In this document: positions 54,742 through 64,000 of the stretch, piece after piece
Layout of the letters: each line of letters starts with the position of its first letter
Numbering within the stretch: position 1 is the first letter of the stretch
Source of the DNA: Calcarisporiella thermophila CBS 279.70
Lineage: Eukaryota; Calcarisporiellomycota
Assembly (NCBI RefSeq): GCF_041956535.1
Contig: NW_027192202.1
Coordinates: 257,723 to 321,722, forward strand
DNA length: 64,000 bases
Direction: 5' to 3'
Notes under the pieces: model-generated
What the model was told of the DNA's origin: nothing
Databases searched by the model: none
What the model saw: the letters and a program-made list of their open reading frames with translations, nothing else
Made by a program: the position numbers and the translations under genes

Positions 54742-56040
54742 CTAAGGCGGCCATTTATTGATGTTGTCCTGCGGCTTCTTGGACGCACGCAGGACGGCCT
54801 TTACGGACTCTAGCAGACGCCGCCTGGCGGCACTGCTGAGACGAAACAAGATGGCGAAACCGTCGGCGTCAGCCCGTCCCGACGCCGTCTGAAACGGCGG
54901 CTGTCGGCCCGTCCAAATCCAAGATAAGATTGAGAAAGTCAGGGTCAAAGTGGCCAAAATCGATGGATTCGAGCTGATGAGACTGACTTTCTTCATCTGG
55001 AGTAAGTTGAGGGGTCGTGTGGGTGGGTAGGGCGAGTGACGCTTCGATTTCCCGTAAAGGCTCCTCTGGTTCGGTGGACTCCGCAGCGGGGAGGTTGGCA
55101 CAACCCCTGCCGATCGAGCGGCTCCATTGCCGCTCTGTTTTTCATTACCAGAGCGGGACAATGGCGCAGTCGAGACATCACGGCGGAGGGTGAAGCGCCT
55201 TCTTTCAGCGAACGCAGCTGGTTCGCGAAAACCACCGAGGAGGATATTAGCCATCTCGTCGAGTTTGAGTTGAGAGCGGATTTCGGAGAGCTGGGAGGAA
55301 AGCGCATCGATGCGGGCGGAGAGTGTGGCATTCTCCGTCTCCACCAGCTTTAGGCGCTTGCTCAGATGCTCGTTCTCCTCTTTGAGACTTGAGTTCGCGG
55401 TCTCTAGCTCCGTTATATAACGGCGTTTCTTTTCACGGGACTCTTGGGCAGCCGCGCGATTACGGAGAACTCTGCAAGTATAGTAGGCAAAAAAAAAGTG
55501 AGCAATCCAGTTATACCATTGTCATCTCTAAATTTAGCTGGAATTTATGTTGGAAACTTCAGAACAATACCTTGTCTTCATTTTCTCGTCCATGCCCTCG
55601 AGCGATATTCTCCCGCGACGATCCGAGTTTTTCTTTGGCGCAGATTTCTTTGTCTTTTGAGCAGATTTAGCGTCCGAGACAGGCGCATCTGCTGTAGTGG
55701 TGGCCTTTGTTGACGATTCGCTCTTGCCACTGTCGACATTGTTGGATACACTGGAGAGCAAATCGCTCACCATAGCGTCAATAATGGGATCACTCGGAAT
55801 CATGGCAGGCTCGAACTTAAATTCAGTCGAGAGAATACTTGAGGGACTAGGGGGCGAGGAGGAAGAGGTGGTGGAGGGCGAGAATGGAGTGGGCGGCAAG
55901 AGGTAGTGATCTGTCTCATTTGCCGACTCCGTTGCGAGCATGGAGCAGTCCTTGTTGGCTTCCCAGGAAACAGTATGGGAATTGTCCACAGTGCCATCTA
56001 CATGGGCTTGAGTGTCGGGGTTGGCACTGGACAAGGACAT
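54742..56040 (-). CDS. bZIP transcription factor, Hac1/XBP1-like
   Basis: Exon 1 is acidic and Ser/Thr/Pro-rich (DHYLLPPTPFSPSTTSSSSP), the likely activation domain. An intron with normal GT-AG ends splices MDEKMKTR to VLRNRAAAQESREKKRRYIT. The basic region NRAAAQESR carries the Asn-x7-Arg signature, with REKKRR as in Hac1/HacA and XBP1. Leucine heptads follow (LETANSSLKEENEHLSKRLK, LVETENATLSARIDALSSQL). A long Ser/Pro/Arg-rich tail then contains a hydrophobic run LATLTLTFSILSWIW. Hac1 factors are activated by Ire1 splicing; a CCGCTGC heptamer lies in the tail but its 7-nt loop is not clear. Family as bZIP is sure; the Hac1 assignment rests on the basic region only. Confidence 0.88.
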
Positions 56041-56497
56041 GGTTGGGTGAGTTGTATGGGGGAGAAGGGGGAGGGGGAAGGCGAGTGAATGATATATTCG
56101 ACAACGTCCGCTCTCAATTCCCGTTTATTTAAAAGATTGATATTTCTTGGCTAAGGCTATATCTGAATTTTTCAACACTTGTTTAAATATGATTGGCTGA
56201 GCCAAATTGTTCGGGAATATTCCACTCTTTTGGACAGGGTTACTATATGAAATGGTCTGTCTGAAATGCCATAATCAAAATAAAGCATAGGCAGAGGGAG
56301 GGTTCAATTATGTACAAGTGCATCATTATACGTGGTTATAAGTTTGAGATTATTTACGTTGTCATGGCTTTCGTGACTATTGAATAGAGAAGAAACTGTA
56401 AACAGTGTTCAACATGCTGCAAGGAATATTTGGGGGGGAATGTTTATTGAGAAGTTGGCCTGGACTTTGAATACTACAAATAAGGATCGCATGTACA
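56041..56497. promoter_or_regulatory. bZIP promoter and stomatin 3' spacer
   Basis: Lies upstream of the bZIP start and downstream of the stomatin-like gene on the same strand. Contains A/T-rich spacer only; no named site is clear. Confidence 0.4.
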
Positions 56498-58056
56498 TTA
56501 AGTGCGCTCTGGCGGAGGAGTTTGGGGAGGAAGATCAGGATTGATCGGTTCAAATGCAGACGGAGGGGGAGTCTTCGTGGCAGAATCCCCGTTTTTGCCC
56601 TCCACAATAGTATTGCGGGTGCCTCCAGGGCGTTTGTTGTTGATGGTGTCAAAGATGGAAAGGGCTTGCGCAACCATTGAGCCTGCATCCGCTGCTCCCG
56701 CAGGTACTATCACCGTCGTTCCTTCTTTGGCTAAGTTACCAAAGGCATCCACGTATTTCTCCGCCACTGTGAGCGACACTGCATCAAGCCCATAGGGTCT
56801 GGTTTGGATTGCCTCGGCGATACGCTCGATTCCTTGCGCAGTAGCACGGGCTTTCGCGAGAATAGCTTCTGCCTCACCGAGAGCACGGTTGATCTGTTCC
56901 ATCTTCTGTGCTTCGGACTGGAGAATCGTCGATTGTTTGCGACCCTCCGCCACATTAATAGCAGCCTGACGAGAACCTATAAACAAGAAGTCAAGTTGAT
57001 GGGCACGAAATCACTAGGGAGAAATTAATGAATGAAAAGATACCTTCGGATTCCAAAATTTGCGCTCTTTTGCTCCGCTCCGCACTCACTTGGCTGTGCA
57101 TGCTTTCCACTACATTTGCTGGGGGATGGATGTCTCGGATTTCATACCGCAGACACCGAATCCCCCAGTCGGATGCCGCAGTATTGATCTGCTCTACGAT
57201 ATTTGCATTCAAGTACGCGCGCTCCGCTAGTGTCCGGTCCAGCGTCATCTGACCTATCTCAGCACGCATTGTTGTTTGCGCAAGCTGTGCTACCGCAAAT
57301 TCAGCGTCCTCAACTCCATAGGATGCCTTCGGATAGAGGAGGCAATAAGCGCACGGTCAACATCAAGCCTGAAAGCGAGGTTCAAAATACCTTATACGGA
57401 TCCACAACTCGATAGTAAAGGATGCCATCAATATCTAGTGTGACGTTATCTATGGAAAAATCAGAAATACAATGCAGCAGACTGAATACGAGGCTGATAC
57501 CACGAGAGGACATTTAGTTACCTTGCGTAATAGCACTTTGACTTGGGATCACCACCACTGCTTCTTTTAGACTCTGGACGTATTTGATTTTGTCAAGGAA
57601 GGGAACCAAAACGGCAAGTCCTGGATCGAGAATGCGGCTGAATCTACCCATTCGTTCCACTATCCAAGCTTCTTGCTGCGGAACAAATTTCACAATCTAA
57701 GAGGGGGGGAGGGCGTGTAGGAGGTGTGTCAGCAAATCCCGGCATTCAGTTACTAGGGTAGTATAGAGACAAAGCTAAATTCATACCGTATTTCTGGGAA
57801 GTGATCGGCGAACCCAACTAGCACCGGCATCACCGCCACCTATACTGTCGGAGGTGTATCCATTAGTGTAGTTCGTCAGAGTTCGCCGTTGGCTGTTCGC
57901 CAAAATTGGAAGACAGCGAAAAGCCTGGTGGAATAATGCACGTTAAAAACGAGTCAAAGAGAATGAGTTGTAATAATGCCAGCTTGAACTCACAGTAAAT
58001 GCAACACGCTTATGTTGCTGCCTCAGTAAATGACTCGGTAGGGTCCTCAATAACAT
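56498..58056 (-). CDS. SLP2: Stomatin-like protein 2 (mitochondrial SPFH)
   Basis: Inner-membrane scaffold that orders cardiolipin-rich domains and proteases. Exon 1 is MLLRTLPSHLLRQQHKRVAF, a presequence. Exon 2: RRTLTNYTNGYTSDSIGGGD and the SPFH start FVPQQEAWIVERMGRFSRI. The SPFH body follows: VLVPFLDKIKYVQSLKEAVV, DNVTLDIDGILYYRVVDPYK, QTTMRAEIGQMTLDRTLAER, NTAASDWGIRCLRYEIRDIH, and then the coiled coil of paraslipin type (EAQKMEQINRALGEAEAIL). The end is Pro-rich (DLPPQTPPPERT). Some six introns, all in frame. Family is certain; it is the mitochondrial SLP2 type because of the presequence and the lack of a palmitoylated hairpin. Confidence 0.94.
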
Positions 58057-58216
58057 TAGAATCGATAGTAATTATTATAATCCAAATCCTGGAGCAATTT
58101 GGACGCGTCTTTTTAACTCGAGAGCCAAGCCGCCAAGCTATAACCTAACCTAATACTATGATGTTCTTGTACTCTCCAGAGGCAAGAACAGTGAAATAAG
58201 GTTTCCATTTAAGTAT

Positions 58217-61200
58217 ATGAATGAGGGGGCGGTAATCACTGCAACCACACCAACTACGGTATTAAGCTTACCGAGCAGCTCGCTCTGGCATCCCGAGCAA
58301 GCTCAGGTGTTCTCGAATTTCTCCCATCTTATTCGATATAATCCTGAAGCACTTGTCCCTGAGCTTCTTTCCCACATATCCCGTCAGTTCCGCCCTCATG
58401 CACCACTCTTCTCCGTTATCTCCAGCGATTCGCCACGACGAGTGGTGCATCTACTACTAGATGCTCTTAATTTCTCGTTGTGTTTGGATCTTACCTTCGC
58501 GTCAAAAAATGCTGACAGAAGATCGCGTTTGCAAGAAATAGTGGTCAAAGATAGCGAGGGCAAAGACGTGCTCCTTTTTGCAGATCGGAGAGCAATAGCT
58601 AGGATTGCATGCTTATATAGCTTAAGTGTTGCGCTGAAGGAATTGTCACAGTAAGTATACCCAAAGTTTTTTTACGCGTTGTGTTCTCGCATGAAAACTG
58701 GAGTGCGTATTTCTGTTAGTTACGAAATCCGTAAGCTCTTTTCCGACGAGAAGCTTGACCCGAAGCAGTTGAAAATCGCGCACGATAACTCATACCTCCT
58801 CGCCACTAATTATGACGTTCTTCTGCGCACTTACTGCGCGGTCACTGTTACGTTAGATTCCATTAATGAGAAGGAGGAGTGGATATCTCTCGCCTGCAGT
58901 AGCATGATAGACATCAATGAAACTCTAATCGATTCGGCTAATGGCGATGCTTCCTTTAACAGAACGATCCTAAGTGTATTTAACAAGTTTCTTGACTACA
59001 TTGCAACGAATACAGTTGAAGTCGAGCATGAGGTGAGTACAAGGCATGTCTTATTGTATTGACCAGGATCTTCATTTATCCAACCATTTTACAACGCTTC
59101 CTCTACAACCGCTTAGAGATATTCCAATGTGCTTAGCAAACTCCTCCTCGCAATTCCAAAGATCACTCTAGACATCACCTCCAGCCAGGACGATGTCTTG
59201 TTATTTTTTAAACTTATTTTGCGCTTAATACGATTAATCTGCTTTAGACGCACATTGACGTTATACTCCCGTAGCATAGTCCTCAGCCTTCTTTCCGAAT
59301 TATACCCAAGCATCACGGATGTTACTCACCGGACGCATATATCAGACCTTCATACTGCTTTATCGACGCTTGCCACATTCACTATTTTTCTCAGGGATAT
59401 CCTGGCTTCCTCCGAACCTGCTCCAAATTCTGGCTGGCAGCTTTGTTCTGAAGTGGGTCCTACTGCCCAGATATTGGCTCGGCATTTTCTCGACGCTAAA
59501 GAATGGGTGAGAGAACCCGCATTTGAACACCTTTTCTTGCCAATGTCGAATTGGCTCATCGAAAATTTTACGAATGGGAGAATGCAGTTTCAAAGAATTT
59601 TATGGGAGATGGCCAAATGCATTCTGGACCGTCAAGATCCTGAATCCGATAGTAAACCTATCTCAAGATGGTTGTTAAAGAGCGCTTCGTCCTTTTGTAG
59701 TCCTAAAAGCGGCCCAGGACCCCAGCGGCGAAGCGACACCGCATTCTCTGTTGACATACAAGAAATATGCATCGAAACACTGGGATATTGGCCAGCTTAC
59801 CGTGAAAAGGTAACCAAGCGCCAGTGCACAGATTTTCTTTTTCAATATTATCTAATGCGAAAACCAATTTTGTTTCAGATATTCGCTTTTCTGCGAGATT
59901 TATTCGCAGATCCGACTAGCACTAAGCGCCATGCAGCAGCCGTCTCGGCAGCAGTTTTGAGTGTCAATGCTGGTGGCCCGATAGGCGCATCCCTCTATCC
60001 AGATAAGCAGCCTCTACACCGACTTGATGGCCAGTGCGAGCAAGTCACTTGCAGGAAACAGAATCTCGATCATCACCCCATTCTTCCATTGCCCTACAGA
60101 AAGCTAATTGACAGTTTGGAGTCTCTGTGTCAGAATGGGTGACTATTATTAGCTTTGAGCCGTGATTTATTAGTTTTGGATCTCATAATAACTATCACTC
60201 TTGAATGTTTAGCCGTCCACCTCGTCTCTCTAGGAAAGAAATTAAAAGCTTCAGTGCTTGGGCTTATCAAATCACGCGGCATTGTTTTATAGATTGTCCT
60301 CTGATTTGGCAGTTGAATCGAAACATAGGGTTAAATACGTGTCGAGATTGGGGGTGTACTTGCATTTGGGAGTTGGAGAGATTGTACAGTAAATGTCCGG
60401 ATGAAGTTTCATTTTCGGTATGTGAAATTGTTTAGTTACTTCGATATTTCAAGAGTGATAGAATTTATTGAACTATGTTTTCTCAGAGTGTGATTATCCA
60501 TGTTCTTGCCGGGATTCTCGAAGGAACTTTCAAAGCCACTTCCTCTGCTTCTGTTCCACTTCCCCTGTGCGATCCTGGCATAATTCGAGCCTCATTTCCC
60601 CTTCTACATTTGCTTCGCACCTCCGCTCTTGTTGAGAATAGATATGCATCTCTTGTCATCTGTGCACGTATGATTGGCTTGGATCATCTCCTTTCTGAGG
60701 AAAAAGACAAGCTGAGTATTCCCGGTGGATTCAGGGATGTGAGTGAAATTCCATTTGGTATTTTGGCTCCCCAGGAATCGAAGGAGTACCACCAAGAGCT
60801 GAGGTATATTTATCGGCTAATACAAGGGAGAAAGTGGGATAACGGAGAATTGCACGACGACCAGGAAGAGCAGCCAACAATAAAGAGATTAATTCAGAAA
60901 CTGTTACAGCATTTCCCCGAGACGCTCTTAAACCAGTTCGAGGAGGAAAAGAGAGAGGAGAACCGCTTCACCATGCCGCCGACCACAAAACTTACTCACT
61001 CTGGGATCAATCTTGCTAGCGATCTGCACCGAAGCGAGAAGAGAGGGAAAATCGCTCGGACTCGTGCTAAAGAAAGGCAAAATTCATCCGACAAATATAA
61101 TGCAGAATCAGAGAAGAAATTGGTGCCTAAGAATGGCCATGCTAGGTTAGCTGGTATCCCAAGCACAAGTGCCGGGATTAAGCCAGTTAATCAAAATACG

Positions 61201-63309
61201 AATGAACTCCTCTCCCACCATCGTATATCACCGGAAATCGCCCCCTGGAAGTTAGATCACCCTCAACCGATACGTGCATTTACACGCTCAAACTCGCACT
61301 CTCTGAAGGACACCCCTCCCCTTCATATGCCTCTGCCACTGAGACGCATCCCGGCGTCCATGCATGCTTCGTTGTCGAAACAATGCGAGAATGTCTCTTG
61401 TATAGGTCTGTCTGATTCACTAAGAAGAGAAACGTCTCAAACTTCCAAGGCTGCACCCAGGCTTCGAAAACAAGCATCACTTCCGCTTTCATTGACCAGA
61501 GATCACTCCTACTTGGACAACTATCTCGAGGAAGTAGTCACTCGATTTCTAAGTGAGAAGCAAACTTCAACCTTATACCCCCTTACCCAATCCACTGGCC
61601 AGTTGAAGGACAAGAGACATTCGAACACCGATATTCCTGAGCCTCGTAACTTCCATGAAACGACTTTCACACGCCAAGTTGAAGATATCGTGAATGATGA
61701 GCTTGGAAAAATATTCGGAAAGAAAAGGCTGGAATCGCGTGACGAAAATCAAAGCCCGGGACCCTTTAATCGAGAGGAACGTATATATCCCGACGCCTTG
61801 GTAACCGCGCGTCAGTCACACCCAAGCAATCTTGTCGAAGAAGGAGTTATGCAAGATATTAAAAGAAATCCAAATGCTTGGACCACGGCATCCGCTCCCG
61901 CTGCATTGGCTAAGGTGGATGCTGGCACCTCTATGTCATTCCAACGGCAACCCCAGCAAATACAGAGTTCCAGCGCGTACAACGCACACGTCGAGGAAAC
62001 CCATGGTGTAATGATAAACGAACTTCCTATGCAACACGATGAACTTGCTTCCCCCCCACGGCCTCCACTCAATGCTGCCGCCTCGGATGGGGAAGGCAAC
62101 GCTAGCGGCGGTAGTAAAGGATTAGACGCGCTGTTGATGAGTGCGCGTCCACTCTCGCCGTTTTCGACTGCTTTCTCACGGATGACCTTGGTACCTCCTG
62201 AAGTCCTAAGTGCTGCTCAGACCACAGATCACGACCCTTTCCGGGAGCTGAGTCCATCCGACTCTTCGGCACCCCTTTCTGAGGGACCGGATAACACTGG
62301 AGAATCCGAAGCAGCGCATAGCTCAAGAGAAGGCCGACGGGGAGATCGGACGAAATCCCGACGATCTCACGAAAGCAGGCGAAAGAACCAAAGTCGACGG
62401 AATGGTAAAAAAAGAAGCCATCGCTTACCGAGTAGAGATCGAAGCATAAGCTCGAATCCACAACGCACCTGGAGACGTAGTCGCAGTCGCAGTCGCAGCC
62501 GTGGACGGGGCCGGGATGAGCGACGATCAAAGAGCAAGAAAAGGAAGAAGAGTCGCTCTCATCGCAGTCGCCACTCTTCATCCTCGTCGAAAGAGAGGAG
62601 CGATAATGAGGCATTTCAGTTGAGAAACGAAAGCGAGGAGGATAAAGATTGGAAAGAGGATGAGGATGGAGCTAGCAGTCCACTAAGTTTCTCCTGGACG
62701 TCGGCTAGTTACTCACCGACCATGGGGGGTATGCGTCCTGAAGGAACTCTGGTGGGCATTTCCAACGATTCCATCCTATTTTCTCGCAACGGCGACCCAA
62801 CCTCCTCCCCGATGCCTCACGTGGTGGGTTCGCGTGCACGACAAGCTATAGAATCTTTTTTGAGATACCTGCCATTCAGTTCGATGCAGTTTGGCAGCCA
62901 CAGAGTTGTATTTGAGGACCTCAGCGGGAAGAGCACCGAGGAAAAAGCAATCGACTTTCGTGAGGCATTACACCCTTCTCTCCGGGGAGTTTTCAAGCTG
63001 GACCCTGCCCTACTCATTGAGCTATGCCAAAAGTTGGTGGAAAATCGGGACGTTGACCGAGAAATTTCTTCTGAGGAGTGGTAAGTATATGCCCATTTTC
63101 GAAAGATGCCATGGCATAGAAGCTAATAAGTTTTTTTTGCATCCTCATTCAACAGGAAATCCCGTGTGCTTGAAATCCATCGACTTCTTCTTCCTTCCTC
63201 TCGCGCACTTTTCAAACTAGAGCGCCAACTTGGGGAGCTCTCTCTCGCCCAGGCTATGGTCGTCATTAAAGACCAGGTCGCGCTCGCAAGGATATATGGG
63301 GGCACATAG
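58217..63309 (+). CDS. Large helical protein with RS-rich region, unknown family
   Basis: Eight or so exons. The N-terminal half (MNEGAVITATTPTTVLSLPS onward) is all helical and repeat-like: LVPELLSHISRQF, SRSIVLSLLSELYPSIT, REPAFEHLFLPMSNWLIEN. This recalls HEAT/ARM solenoids. Introns include 58651-58729, about 59031-59116, 59809-59878, 60140-60212, and 60419-60486, joined in phase, for example YREK|IFAFLRDLF. The second half is one 2.6 kb exon: a disordered part, then an RS and SR-rich run (RRSRSRSRSRGRGRDERRSK), a Ser-rich stretch and a folded end (RARQAIESFLRYLPFSSMQF, KLDPALLIELCQKLVENRD). The RS run would bind splicing factors or be phosphorylated by SRPK kinases. No family is recognised; solenoid plus RS region suggests a nuclear scaffold. 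Confidence 0.72.
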
Positions 63310-63409
63310 CTGGAATAGGTTGATTGTTTTGTCCACTTTTATTAATTCTATTCACGTGTATAATAACAAAAGATAATATCGAGCAAGCAATAAATAATAT
63401 GCATTGTTT

Positions 63410-63896
63410 TCAAGACGATGCCTCCTCCTTCTCCTGCAGTTTGCGCGCGTGCTCATTGACCAGCCCTAGAACATCGTCGATTTTCATATTACTCTTGTCA
63501 GGGCTAATTTCTAGCTTTTTACCGTCTCCTAAAAAGAAGAATTCAAGGGGCATGAGTAAGCCAACCCACGGGAAGAATAATCAAGGAGATAGAAAAATAG
63601 GAAATGAATACAGTACGATATGTAACGAGGATCTGCGAAGGTGCCTGCCCAGAGAGCAGTGATGTGGTGAGTTTCAGATTAGGGTTGATTAATCTTGCTT
63701 TCGCGGTCATCACTCTTGAGAGGAATATTCTGTGCAGCAGGCGGGCATGAGCGACATCAGGGTTAGTTAAAACGGCGATCCTTCGAAAGATAGAATATGA
63801 AAACTTTCAATACCTAGAGGATTTGGTTCCAGGACTAGAGTGGAAAGGTGAAAAGGAGATCTTGAGTGTGTCGATGTATTTGATGAAGTTGGACAT
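63410..63896 (-). CDS. MRPL44: Mitochondrial large ribosomal subunit protein mL53
   Basis: Small thioredoxin-fold protein of the mitoribosome (mL53, yeast Mrpl44). Three exons. Exon 1 is MSNFIKYIDTLKISFSPFHS then GTKSSR; exon 2 reads NPDVAHARLLHRIFLSRVMT and NPNLKLTTSLLSGQAPSQIL; exon 3 reads DGKKLEISPDKSNMKIDDVL and NEHARKLQEKEEASS. The block KxxFSPF, then Arg-rich middle, then ITxxxLL and FKDGKExxxD-type ends follow the L53 pattern. The second intron is rather long (about 63525-63630). Length of about 115 residues matches the family. Convergent with the large RS-rich protein gene, with about 100 bp between stop codons. Confidence 0.85.
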
Positions 63897-64000
63897 GGTG
63901 GATAGGTACGGTGTGCGGAGATCTCATAGCTAATCCCATAAAGAACAAATTTTATTTACGAGAGAGTGCTGCGCCTCAGGGTGGCAAGTTTATTTGGGAG
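63897..64000. other. Window edge upstream of mL53
   Basis: Promoter-side sequence of mL53; too short to judge what lies beyond. Confidence 0.4.

Noticed and set aside
54993-55331. Alternative minus-strand frame inside the bZIP gene
   Set aside because: Overlaps the leucine zipper and tail in another frame; low-complexity and without motifs. Only of interest if frame-switching splicing is shown.

Overview
This 64 kb window is nuclear DNA from a fungus. The reasons are: closely packed genes on both strands; many short spliceosomal introns (roughly 40-100 nt, GT-AG); and fungal-type proteins such as a Hal/Sat4-type kinase, an Stf2-like hydrophilin, a fungal-style NADPH oxidase, Ser/Ala-rich GPI-anchored wall proteins, and mitochondrial Oct1, Dic1 and Slp2 homologues. 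A site-2 protease, a NADPH oxidase and a YbeY homologue all argue against Saccharomyces-type yeasts. I infer a filamentous or early-diverging fungus but cannot place it further. TAA, TAG and TGA all end genes, so the code is standard.

Layout. 0-10.9 kb is housekeeping: UDP-glucose pyrophosphorylase (+), TAF10 (-), eIF2alpha (+), mitochondrial intermediate peptidase (-), dicarboxylate carrier (+), an Stf2-like protein (-) and a Bem46-type hydrolase (+). 11.3-19.1 kb has a Hal/Sat4-type kinase (-), a TTC39/IML2 protein (+) and two secreted or wall proteins (-). 19.9-26.2 kb has an eIF2beta gene next to a decayed partial copy of itself, mitochondrial methionyl-tRNA formyltransferase (+) and an acid-lipase-type hydrolase (-). 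26.5-28.2 kb is a NADPH oxidase (-). 28.2-31.2 kb is a gene-poor AT-rich stretch with two abutting near-perfect palindromes, a tRNA-like fragment, a 9-bp tandem repeat and possible gene remnants. 31.2-36.3 kb has a short-chain dehydrogenase (+) and a tandem pair of paralogous single-pass membrane proteins (-). 38.0-44.2 kb is markedly GC-rich: a tail-anchored coiled-coil protein (-), a small acidic protein with a C2CH-like finger (+) and a site-2 protease (-). 44.5-64 kb returns to average composition: an unknown gene (-), Trm13 tRNA methyltransferase (-), a GPI-anchored wall protein (-), YbeY (-), an N-terminal-only Nic96/Nup93 (-), Snf7 (+), a Hac1-like bZIP factor (-), a stomatin-like protein (-), a large helical protein with an RS-rich region (+), and mitochondrial ribosomal protein mL53 (-).

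Themes. Translation initiation (eIF2alpha and eIF2beta, plus mitochondrial fMet-tRNA formylation), mitochondrial biogenesis (Oct1, Dic1, Slp2, mL53, Fmt1), membrane stress signalling (S2P, Hac1-like bZIP) and the cell surface (two GPI proteins, the tandem membrane pair, Nox) recur, but there is no operon or clear biosynthetic cluster. Several divergent pairs share short intergenic promoters (Oct1/Dic1, Stf2/Bem46, eIF2beta/Fmt1, Nic96-N/Snf7). Gene models were spliced by eye from frame, GT-AG sites and family alignment recalled from knowledge; no search was run.
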